From positions 1-32,595 of the forward strand of contig DIUJ01000061.1 of the NCBI GenBank assembly GCA_002422315.1: a stretch of 32,595 nucleotides of DNA, written 5' to 3'. This document shows positions 15,408 through 22,242 of the stretch, in pieces (position 1 is the stretch's first letter; each line of letters starts with the position of its first letter). The stretch comes from Bacteroidetes bacterium UBA6161 (GTDB lineage: Bacteria > Bacteroidota > Bacteroidia > NS11-12g > UBA955). The notes under the pieces were generated by a model. The model saw only the letters and a program-made list of their open reading frames with translations, had not been told where the DNA came from and searched no databases. The position numbers were made by a program, and so were the translations under genes.

Positions 15408-16880
15408 ATGCACATAGAACCAAGCCATTTTATTCAGTTAGAGGAATTAGAATCCTACATTCAAGGAAACAACTCTCTTGAACTTAGCCTACAAGCCATA
15501 GAAGCTATAAAAAAAAGCAGAAATTACTTAGATAATTTAATGCAAAAAAACGATTCTGCCATTTATGGTGTAAATACCGGTTTTGGATCTTTGTGCAATA
15601 CCAAAATAGAAGGCAAAGACCTGAGTCAACTACAAACAAACCTTTTGCTATCGCATGCCTGTGGTACCGGTGCTACCATAGACCCCGAGATAACAAAACT
15701 AATGCTTTTGCTTAAAATACAATCCTTGAGTAAAGGCTATTCTGGGGTGCAAGTAGAAACGGTAAACTTGCTCAAAGAGTTTTACAACCGAAATTTAATT
15801 CCACAAGTATTTGAACAAGGTTCACTTGGCGCTTCTGGCGACTTAGCTCCATTGGCACATTTGTGCTTACCGCTCATAGGCGAAGGCTATTTTTTGCAAA
15901 ATGGAAATAAAATCCCTGCCAAAGCAATTTTAGAAAATGAAAATCTGAAGCCAATACAACTTAAATCTAAGGAAGGTCTGGCGCTAATCAATGGGACCCA
16001 ATTCATGTCGGCTTTTGGGGTTTGGAGTTTGCTAAAACTTAAAAATCTTAGTACTTGGATGCACCAAATCAGCGCTTTGTCTTTGGAAGCATTTGATTGT
16101 ATAAACGACCCTTTCCTACCCTATTCGCATCAAATAAGACCCCATGCAGGGCAAATACTTAGCGCTCAAATTGTTCTAAAATTAAGAGAAGGTTCAGAAA
16201 TAGCAAACCATACCAAAAATTATGTTCAAGACCCTTATAGTTTTAGATGTATTCCTCAAGTTCATGGAGCTAGTTTGGATGTAATAGCGCATGCTCAAAA
16301 AGTATTTGAAACAGAAATTAATTCTGTAACCGACAACCCCAACATATTTGCAGAGGAAAACCTTATCCTAAGTGCAGGAAATTTTCACGGACAGCCATTG
16401 GCTATGCAGTTGGATTTTATGGCTATAGCTTCTGCAGAACTTGCAAGCATAAGCGAAAGAAGAACTTACAAACTTATTTCTGGAGAACGCGGACTTCCTG
16501 CATTCCTAACACCCAACCCCGGATTAAACAGTGGCTATATGATTGCCCAATACACTGCTGCAAGCATAGTAAGTCAAAACAAACAACTATGCAGCCCTGC
16601 CTCTGTAGACAGCATAGTAAGCAGCAATGGACAAGAAGACCATGTGAGTATGGGAGCAAATGCGGCAACTAAACTGTACAAAGTTGTTCAAAACCTACAA
16701 ACTGTATTGGCCATAGAATTGATTTGCGCCGCTCAGGCCATGCATTTTAGAAAAAGTAAAAAAACTTCTACTCCTCTTCAAAAACTACTTGAAGAATTTA
16801 GAGCAATTGTACCTTTTAGAGAGAACGATGTTTTTTTACATGAAGACATAAACAAAGCCATAGCCTTTTTAAATAAATAA
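15408..16880 (+). CDS. hutH: Histidine ammonia-lyase
   Basis: A 490-residue enzyme that removes ammonia from L-histidine to give urocanate, the first step of histidine breakdown. The MIO cofactor forms from Ala142-Ser143-Gly144 in GSLGASGDLAPLAH, at the same numbering as the Pseudomonas enzyme. Tyr53 (YGVNTGFG) and His83 (LSHACGTG) are in place; His83 favours histidine over phenylalanine. The QEDHVSMG motif is also intact. The frame is open to 15297, inside hisS, but the family start matches the Met at 15408. No hutU, hutI or hutG is in the window, so the rest of the pathway lies elsewhere or is missing; tyrosine ammonia-lyase activity cannot be excluded. Confidence 0.92.
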   Translation: MHIEPSHFIQLEELESYIQGNNSLELSLQAIEAIKKSRNYLDNLMQKNDSAIYGVNTGFGSLCNTKIEGKDLSQLQTNLLLSHACGTGATIDPEITKLMLLLKIQSLSKGYSGVQVETVNLLKEFYNRNLIPQVFEQGSLGASGDLAPLAHLCLPLIGEGYFLQNGNKIPAKAILENENLKPIQLKSKEGLALINGTQFMSAFGVWSLLKLKNLSTWMHQISALSLEAFDCINDPFLPYSHQIRPHAGQILSAQIVLKLREGSEIANHTKNYVQDPYSFRCIPQVHGASLDVIAHAQKVFETEINSVTDNPNIFAEENLILSAGNFHGQPLAMQLDFMAIASAELASISERRTYKLISGERGLPAFLTPNPGLNSGYMIAQYTAASIVSQNKQLCSPASVDSIVSSNGQEDHVSMGANAATKLYKVVQNLQTVLAIELICAAQAMHFRKSKKTSTPLQKLLEEFRAIVPFRENDVFLHEDINKAIAFLNK

Positions 16881-16889
16881 CCTTGAACT

Positions 16890-17648
16890 ATGTTTTTCTT
16901 AATAAGTAAATTGCTCGGTTTTTTGCTCAACCCATTTTTCTGGATGATGGTGTTCTTGCTTTGGGCACTTGCAACAAAGAATCTTAAGAGAAGAAAAAAG
17001 TTTATCTTGGCTAGTTTGGGGATTTTGTGGTTTTTTGGCAATGGATTTCTTGTTAATGAAGTTCTTATTTTGCAGGAAAAACAATATTATACAGCCCAAA
17101 CTAAGACTCAAACCCATACCGCTGTTCTGCTTGGTGGATTTAGTGCAATGGATGAAAATACAGGAAAAGCAAGACTTACAGAATCAGGAGACAGGTTTTT
17201 CCAAGCATTCAAGTTATACCAATCGGGAGCAATCAAACGATTGGTTGTGTCTGGAGGTAGCGGCAGTATCAAAAAACCTGAAATCAAAGAGGCGAGTTTA
17301 ATTCGAAACTACTTTGTAGAATCTAAAATTGATACAAGTAGAGTGATTTTTGAAACTGAATCTAGAAACACTCACGAAAACGCTGCCTTTACCAAAGCAT
17401 TGCTAAAAGAAGATTCTCTACAAATTGGCATTGTTACTTCAGCTTTTCATATGCTCAGAGCAGCTGCTTGTTTCGAAAAAGTTGGATTTACTGTCACTCC
17501 CATTCCTAGTCATTTCCTTAGCGACCAAACCCGCCCCTATAGCATAGATAGCTTTATTTTACCCAGTGCTACTAGTTTCCAAAAATGGGAATTGCTTTTT
17601 AAAGAATGGATTGGGTTTGTGGTATACAAAATAAAAGGATATGCATAA
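16890..17648 (+). CDS. YdcF/ElyC-like DUF218 membrane protein
   Basis: A 252-residue protein with two N-terminal membrane segments (about 4-27 and 36-56) followed by a DUF218 domain: AVLLGGFS, RLVVSGGSGS, SRNTHENAAF and GIVTSAFHMLRAAACFEK. The family includes YdcF and ElyC (involved in peptidoglycan and envelope homeostasis); the molecular activity is not well established. It follows hutH by 9 nt and its stop lies close to the crcB start, so it is probably translated from the same message. No direct link to histidine metabolism is apparent. Confidence 0.85.
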   Translation: MFFLISKLLGFLLNPFFWMMVFLLWALATKNLKRRKKFILASLGILWFFGNGFLVNEVLILQEKQYYTAQTKTQTHTAVLLGGFSAMDENTGKARLTESGDRFFQAFKLYQSGAIKRLVVSGGSGSIKKPEIKEASLIRNYFVESKIDTSRVIFETESRNTHENAAFTKALLKEDSLQIGIVTSAFHMLRAAACFEKVGFTVTPIPSHFLSDQTRPYSIDSFILPSATSFQKWELLFKEWIGFVVYKIKGYA

Positions 17649-17682
17649 GAGTAGCATAAACCGATACATAAAACATAATCAA

Positions 17683-18066
17683 ATGATTGGAAAAGAAATT
17701 TTACTTGTAGGCTTAGGCGGAGGGATAGGGAGCATTTTCCGCTATCTTAGTTCTATACTCAATGCAAAATATTTTCAAAGTGCCCAGTTACTTGCTACAT
17801 TTTCTGTTAATGTACTAGGATGTATTCTTATTGGCATATTCTTAGGCCTTATTGAGCACCAAAAATTAAGCAATCCAAACCTTAAGTATTTATTTATAAC
17901 AGGATTTTGTGGTGGCTTTACCACCTTTTCTGCTTTTGCTGCAGAAAATATGCAACTAATATCTACAGGCAACTCATTTACTGCAATCCTCTACATTCTC
18001 TCTACCGTTGTTTTTAGTCTGTTAGGTGTTTTTTTAGGCCACTATATTATTCAAAATATTTCCTAA
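17683..18066 (+). CDS. crcB: CrcB/Fluc fluoride channel
   Basis: A 127-residue inner-membrane protein with four hydrophobic segments. Family motifs are present: GGIGSIFRYLSS at the start, SVNVLGCILIGIFLG in helix two, and ITGFCGGFTTFSAFAAE in helix three. Fluc proteins form dual-topology dimers that export fluoride. The frame is open to 17641, overlapping the previous gene, but the extra 14 residues are polar and unlike the family, so I use the Met at 17683. No fluoride riboswitch is seen upstream, as expected inside an operon. Confidence 0.9.
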   Translation: MIGKEILLVGLGGGIGSIFRYLSSILNAKYFQSAQLLATFSVNVLGCILIGIFLGLIEHQKLSNPNLKYLFITGFCGGFTTFSAFAAENMQLISTGNSFTAILYILSTVVFSLLGVFLGHYIIQNIS

Positions 18067-18161
18067 TTTTTAGTTTGTATTTCAAAATCTTTAAATTATC
18101 ACGAAGTAAAATCCTCTTGTATTAGTTTCATATCTTATATCACTAGTATCCATTATTTTAC

Positions 18162-18169
18162 TAACTTTG
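18162..18169 (+). promoter_or_regulatory. -7 box for the DUF4199 gene
   Basis: TAACTTTG predicts a start near 18176, 12 nt before the ATG at 18188. An in-frame TTG at 18167 lies inside the box and can be dismissed as a start. The -33 element is weak. Confidence 0.5.
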
Positions 18170-18187
18170 AATTCTTTAAATAATATA

Positions 18188-18682
18188 ATGAAAAACCTTA
18201 AAATAGAAATCAAATGGGCATTCCTTTTCACAGGAATGGGATTAATTTGGATGGTCTTAGAAAAAATAAGCGGACTACACGATACCTACATAGACTACCA
18301 TATTTATGTTACCAACCTTTTTGCAATTCCTGCAATAATTGTAATGGTACTTGCATTAAAAGATAAAAAGAAAAACACTTACTCTGGTCACATGAGCTAC
18401 AAACAAGGCTTAATTTCAGGAATTATTCTTTCCCTTTTTATAAGCCTGCTTAGCCCATTGTCTCAATGGATTACTACCTTTATTATTACCCCGGAATATT
18501 TCCCCAATGTTATAAAACGCTCTGTAGAAATAGGATACTACAAAACAACTGCCGAGGCAGAAGCAAATTTCAATTACACAAACTACGCCATTCAAGGTGC
18601 TATTGGGGCTTTGTTTATGGGGGCTGTAACCACTGCGATTGCCATGCTTTTTATTAAAAGCAAAAAACAAAATCCAGAATAA
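18188..18682 (+). CDS. DUF4199 family membrane protein
   Basis: A 164-residue inner-membrane protein with four predicted helices: about 7-24, 42-60, 78-105 and 136-158. The arrangement, with a KKNTYSGHMSYKQGLISGI stretch before helix three and TTAEAEANFNYTNYAIQGA before helix four, matches DUF4199, a family largely restricted to Bacteroidota with no known role. The start is chosen from the promoter box at 18162-18169. Gene order gives no functional hint. Confidence 0.8.
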   Translation: MKNLKIEIKWAFLFTGMGLIWMVLEKISGLHDTYIDYHIYVTNLFAIPAIIVMVLALKDKKKNTYSGHMSYKQGLISGIILSLFISLLSPLSQWITTFIITPEYFPNVIKRSVEIGYYKTTAEAEANFNYTNYAIQGAIGALFMGAVTTAIAMLFIKSKKQNPE

Positions 18683-18746
18683 ATACCTGCAACTTGTTTA
18701 GGTAAAAATATTCTGAAACAATCAAAATTTCAGCCACGTATTTGCG

Positions 18747-18754
18747 TAGTTTTG
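18747..18754 (+). promoter_or_regulatory. -7 box abutting the GTG start at 18759
   Basis: TAGTTTTG ends only 4 nt before the GTG start codon. With the usual 7-nt distance to the transcript start, initiation would fall at or within the codon, so the transcript would be leaderless or the box is not used. No clear -33 match. Confidence 0.4.
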
Positions 18755-18758
18755 TGGC

Positions 18759-19130
18759 GTGAAAAACAAGGTTAGAATATTAAGCATAGTAATTTTTACT
18801 GCGATTTATTGCACTGCAATAGGTCTAGTAACTAAGAGCTATACTTATTCTAATACACAAAACCACAATTACACAACCCAACACAATCTTAATTCCGACT
18901 TATCCTCCTCTCTTTTTTTCCATACTTCCATTGCCCAAAGTTCTATAGTAAGTATAAACAACCTTACAAGCCCACATTTTGGCAAATCTAATACAGGGCA
19001 TTGGGCTACAGGCATTAGTACAGAGCAAATTTTTAGCGCGGGTTTTTCTCAATACCTAAGTTATTGGAGAAATATACTTATACAGTACCGAAAGTCCGAT
19101 ATCCTATACCCCTTTCATTATTTTTGGTAA
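18759..19130 (+). CDS. Small signal-anchored protein ending in PFHYFW
   Basis: A 123-residue product initiated by GTG; there is no other Met or obvious start downstream. Residues 5-25 are hydrophobic and could be a signal peptide or anchor. The middle is Ser/Asn/Thr-rich and the C terminus is YRKSDILYPFHYFW, an ending I believe recurs in small unassigned Bacteroidota proteins, though I cannot confirm this here. No catalytic motif is seen. Function unknown. It may be exported with a short aromatic tail in the periplasm. Confidence 0.6.
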   Translation: MKNKVRILSIVIFTAIYCTAIGLVTKSYTYSNTQNHNYTTQHNLNSDLSSSLFFHTSIAQSSIVSINNLTSPHFGKSNTGHWATGISTEQIFSAGFSQYLSYWRNILIQYRKSDILYPFHYFW

Positions 19131-19144
19131 TTTTTTTTGAAGGA

Positions 19145-19205
19145 ATACAAAGCCTACACAAAGGCTTGTATACCATATTCTTTACTTCTATGCTAGAAAG
19201 CATAG
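19145..19205. other. Two stem-loops between small genes
   Basis: One stem pairs 19145-19150 with 19166-19171 and 19152-19155 with 19162-19165, leaving one bulged A. A second has a 7-bp stem (19188-19194 with 19199-19205) and an AGAA loop. Neither is followed by a T tract, so simple termination is doubtful. They could process or stabilise the upstream message or act in the leader of the gene at 19254. Confidence 0.45.
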
Positions 19206-19253
19206 CACAATTAATAATTTCAAAAAAAACAAACTAAAAAACAATTAAAAAAA

Positions 19254-19745
19254 ATGAAAACAGACTGGGGAACAGCCGTAGTTGGCCTTGTTGCAACAAT
19301 TGCATTTATTGCACCTTTTGTAGTCATGTATCGCAAAAGGGTTAAAAGAGAAAAAAGAATGTACAACAGCTTAAAAACAAATGCTAAACAGCAGAATACT
19401 AGCATTGGGGAGCATGAGTTTTGTGGCGATTTTGCAATAGGCATAAACGATACACAAGAACAAATATTTTTCTTCAAGAACAAAAAGGGAGAAGAAATAA
19501 ATCAATTTGTAAACTTATCAGAAATTCAGAAATGTGAACTTATAAAAAAAGGTAGAGAGATAAAAAGCTCAAGTATGCATTCTACACACAGCGTAAGCAT
19601 ACTTTTTTATACTTTAGACAAGAAAAAGCCTCATACAGAGTTTGAACTCTTCCACGAAGAAACAAACCTACAGCTAAGCGGCGAACTGCAACTTGGCGAA
19701 AAATGGTGCAATAAAATAAACTCTCTCCTTAAAACTAAAAAATAA
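19254..19745 (+). CDS. Unassigned protein with one N-terminal membrane helix
   Basis: A 163-residue product with a hydrophobic segment at about 7-25 (VVGLVATIAFIAPFVVMY) followed at once by a very basic stretch (RKRVKREKR), which suggests an inner-membrane anchor with the rest in the cytoplasm. The soluble part (about 40-163) looks like an alternating beta-rich domain with FFFKNKKGEEINQFVNLSEI. I recognise no family. The start is the only good Met, and an A-rich stretch precedes it. Confidence 0.6.
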   Translation: MKTDWGTAVVGLVATIAFIAPFVVMYRKRVKREKRMYNSLKTNAKQQNTSIGEHEFCGDFAIGINDTQEQIFFFKNKKGEEINQFVNLSEIQKCELIKKGREIKSSSMHSTHSVSILFYTLDKKKPHTEFELFHEETNLQLSGELQLGEKWCNKINSLLKTKK

Positions 19746-19758
19746 CTCTCAACCCTTT

Positions 19759-19826
19759 ATTTCCTGCCCTTGTTGGCAAAGTCCAATAACGAAAATAACA
19801 CACCAACAAGGGCGGAAATTCTTTTA
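19759..19826 (+). terminator. Long inverted repeat, probable terminator
   Basis: A 17-nt arm at 19760-19776 pairs with 19803-19818 apart from one bulged T, around a 26-nt loop. A T-rich stretch (TTCTTTT) follows the right arm. It lies 14 nt past the stop at 19745, which fits transcription termination. The stem is longer and the loop larger than usual, so an interspersed palindromic element is another reading. Confidence 0.55.
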
Positions 19827-19850
19827 ACGTATAATCCACTAACTTTTACC

Positions 19851-19858
19851 TAGCTTTG
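19851..19858 (+). promoter_or_regulatory. -7 box for the lipoprotein gene at 19877
   Basis: TAGCTTTG lies 18 nt before the ATG, predicting a start near 19865. No good -33 TTTG is seen at 19-20 nt. Confidence 0.5.
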
Positions 19859-19876
19859 TATCTATAAGAAATAATT

Positions 19877-20392
19877 ATGAAAAAAATAAGCATCCTATTT
19901 TCAATGCTATTTGTAATACTAACAGCTTGTAAAAAAGAGGAAGAAGACGACACTTTCCAACCCCCTCCATATTCCATATCTATTCAATTTGGGCACTTCA
20001 ATATATCTGACTTTTTACCCTACACAAATCAAAATACGGTGCCGATAGATACAATAACTGGCTATACAGATTTTGTTATAACACTAACAGAAATAAACAT
20101 CCCTGACATAAAAAATAAAAATATTGATTCCTTAGTATTTAATTTTAATGTAAGCACAGACGAAGACGAAGAGACTTTTAAATGGTCTGATTTGAGTAGG
20201 TCTTCCACGTTTTTCCGATCAGGTAGTAGAAACGAAATGATCGGTTCATTTTCAATTCCATATTCAATAAACCCTGTAGCCATAAAAAACAATGGGGTAT
20301 TGGAGATTAAAAGCCCAGAAGACAATATCAGCGTAGATTTCACCTCACACTACACTGGCAACAGAATCAACAAAACTTTAACAATAAAATAG
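19877..20392 (+). CDS. Unassigned lipoprotein
   Basis: A 171-residue product with a lipoprotein signal (I-L-T-A-C, lipid Cys18) followed by an acidic linker KKEEEDD, which in Bacteroidota can direct lipoproteins to the outer surface. The body is rich in Ile, Asn, Thr and Ser and is probably a beta-sandwich; I see no catalytic motif and no family. It has its own promoter box and stands alone before the gene-free region. Confidence 0.65.
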   Translation: MKKISILFSMLFVILTACKKEEEDDTFQPPPYSISIQFGHFNISDFLPYTNQNTVPIDTITGYTDFVITLTEINIPDIKNKNIDSLVFNFNVSTDEDEETFKWSDLSRSSTFFRSGSRNEMIGSFSIPYSINPVAIKNNGVLEIKSPEDNISVDFTSHYTGNRINKTLTIK

Positions 20393-20460
20393 TATATACT
20401 CTACCCATAGTTTTGGGTATTTCTGCCCCTGTGGCTTTCTACTTGGCCTGTAGTATCTAA

Positions 20461-20500
20461 ACCACCCCGGCTTTCAGCCACCCCTCCAGAGGAGGGGAAT
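20461..20500. repeat. GC-rich double-hairpin repeat
   Basis: Two adjacent small hairpins: GGCT-TTC-AGCC (20469-20479) and CCCCTCC-AGA-GGAGGGG (20481-20497). The block is much richer in G and C than its surroundings. I recall similar intergenic sequences, read through in predicted proteins as SSGGVAESRGG, from Bacteroidota genomes; that is memory, not a search. It interrupts the minus-strand frame at 20401-20589. Confidence 0.6.
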
Positions 20501-20575
20501 TTTTCGGGTACAAATTTCAATCCTAAATCTTCTAATATTTCCAACACTTTAACTAAATTTCTTTTTTCCATAATT

Positions 20576-20818
20576 TCATTTCTTCCCATTCTCTTTTATA
20601 TACAAATCTTTCGTGTACTTCTCATAAAGTTCAAACAAAAACAACATTTTGTTGCTTAGCTTGTAAATACTTTTGGTCTGTAAGCCAAGTCCACTGCTTT
20701 GTCTAGCTAGTTATGTGCTTTGACTTTGTTTTGCATCTGCTTCTTCATTTGTAGTACCCACCCAATCTTTCGAGAATTTTAATGCTCTATCTATTATTTC
20801 GTTCCAACTTAGGGTCAT
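20576..20818 (-). pseudogene. Remnant of a type IIG-like DNA methyltransferase
   Basis: The minus strand starts with MTLSWNEIIDRALKFSKDW (from 20818), resembling the N terminus of class I SAM-dependent DNA methyltransferases of the MmeI-like group, and stops at 20711. Just after it a second frame reads LDKAVDLAYRPKVFTS, and after a frame change FLFELYEKYTKDLYIKENG up to the stop at 20576, resembling the C-terminal end of the same proteins. The several hundred catalytic residues expected in between are absent. The two ends therefore appear joined by an internal deletion, then frameshifted. Identification rests on recalled family ends, so it needs a search. Confidence 0.6.
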
Positions 20819-21328
20819 TTATTTCCATTAAATTATGTGATTGAATGCAGCTAACATATTGAATATATTCCAACAAGCACTCATTTACAAACATAAACCT
20901 AAAAAAAGAATAAGCGAAATTTTAGTTTAGAATTTTTACACATGGATTTTACAATCTGGTATTAAGCCAAGAAATACTTCCATTAAAAAATGGGAACTGT
21001 AGCCTTTTATGTAATTCAGCCCGAATTAAGACAACGAATAAAAATTAAATTTAAAAAAAGGTTTGGATGGAACTATAAGTAAAAACTCCCAACAAAAGGG
21101 GTCGTTTCCACTTTAGAACAGAGTAATTTTACAACTCTTAAGGAACACCAAAAAGCAAATATTTTTAAAAAATGTAAATTAATTTTGGTATTTTTAAGGA
21201 AAGGTATGGTTGGGGGAATATTTGAATGGCTTATGTTATTTTCTTTGGGCTTTAATCCCCTCCCCTATGCAATTGTCTTTTATAAGTCAAAGTTCGGCAT
21301 TAAAGTACTAAGTTTAAATTATTTATTG

Positions 21329-21336
21329 TAGTTTTG
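21329..21336 (+). promoter_or_regulatory. -7 box upstream of the RsbQ-like gene
   Basis: TAGTTTTG predicts a start near 21343 and a leader of about 93 nt, longer than for most genes here. The -33 position has no good match, so a regulator or alternative sigma factor may be involved. Confidence 0.4.
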
Positions 21337-21435
21337 TATTCTATACAAATTGGTAATCAATATATTCCCGCAGGTTTTGGTTTATTTACTACAGGATGAA
21401 CTAAACCGGAATAGTATTTTTTTAAAATTTACACA

Positions 21436-22230
21436 ATGCAAAACAATATAATAAACAAACACAACATTAAAATTTATGGAACTGGGAGCCAAACCCTATT
21501 TTTTGCTCATGGCTATGGCTGCGACCAAAATATGTGGCGGTTTGTAGCACCACATTTTTATGACAACTATAAAGTAGTACTTTTTGACCACATAGGTTCG
21601 GGGAAATCGGATGCCGAAGCCTATAATTTTGAAACCTATAGTAGCCTGCATGCTTACGCAAATGATGTAGAACAGATATGCAAAGATCTAAATTTTGAAA
21701 ACATAGTGTTTATAGGTCATTCTGTAAGTGCTATGATAGGGATTTTAGCAGCAATAAACTCTCCTAATCTATTCCAAAGGCTTATACTTGTGGCACCTTC
21801 TCCTAGTTATATCAATTACCCAAACTATACAGGAGGTTTTGACAAGGAAGACATATCCGAACTTATTAAAACACTAGAAAGCAACTATATGGGTTGGAGC
21901 AAAGCAATAGCCCCAATAATAGTAGGAGATTCGGAAAAACAAGAAATTGAAGAGGAGTTATCCAATAGTTTCTGTGCTATGAACCCAGATATTGCAAAAC
22001 ACTTTGCCAAAGTTACTTTTTTGAGCGACCACCGAGAAGACCTGAAAAATTGCAACACAGCCAGTCTAATTATACAATGTAAACCAGATGCATTAGCTCC
22101 TATTCAGGTTGGAATATATATGCACCAAGAACTAAAAAACAGCACACTTAAGGTAATAAACTCTCCGGGACACTGCCCACATCTCACTACTCCTCAATTA
22201 GTTATACAAGCCATAGAAGATTATCTTTAA
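21436..22230 (+). CDS. rsbQ: RsbQ-like alpha/beta hydrolase
   Basis: A 264-residue soluble hydrolase strongly resembling Bacillus RsbQ along its length: FAHGYGCDQNMW, LFDHIGSGKSD, FIGHSVSAMIG, LVAPSPSYIN, FLSDHREDL and PGHCPHL. The triad is Ser96, Asp218 and His246, with Ser96 at the same number as in RsbQ. In Bacillus, RsbQ is required for the PAS-phosphatase RsbP to sense energy stress, probably by processing a small hydrophobic ligand; the plant receptors D14 and KAI2 share the fold. Here the next gene, 12 nt downstream, has an RsbP-like PAS domain but a kinase output. The partnership is inferred from this. Confidence 0.9.
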   Translation: MQNNIINKHNIKIYGTGSQTLFFAHGYGCDQNMWRFVAPHFYDNYKVVLFDHIGSGKSDAEAYNFETYSSLHAYANDVEQICKDLNFENIVFIGHSVSAMIGILAAINSPNLFQRLILVAPSPSYINYPNYTGGFDKEDISELIKTLESNYMGWSKAIAPIIVGDSEKQEIEEELSNSFCAMNPDIAKHFAKVTFLSDHREDLKNCNTASLIIQCKPDALAPIQVGIYMHQELKNSTLKVINSPGHCPHLTTPQLVIQAIEDYL

Positions 22231-22242
22231 AGAACAAAAAAC

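Larger units (their letters stand above)
20393..21435. other. Gene-free kilobase with decayed sequence
   Basis: No intact gene is supported. From left to right it holds: a minus-strand open frame (20401-20589) that runs through a hairpin repeat and looks like a truncated coding end; a DNA methyltransferase remnant (20576-20818); about 500 bp of AT-rich sequence with only tiny open frames, such as a 30-codon one at 20990-21082; and a promoter box at 21329-21336 serving the signalling genes. The composition and relics suggest a former restriction-modification or mobile locus that has been lost. Confidence 0.7.

Noticed and set aside
17641..17683. Fluoride riboswitch upstream of crcB
   Set aside because: The crcB start nearly abuts the previous coding sequence, leaving no room for the aptamer, and the conserved riboswitch core was not seen.
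20990..21082. 30-codon open frame in the gene-free region
   Set aside because: Too short, with no promoter box or recognisable motif; chance occurrence is likely in AT-rich DNA.
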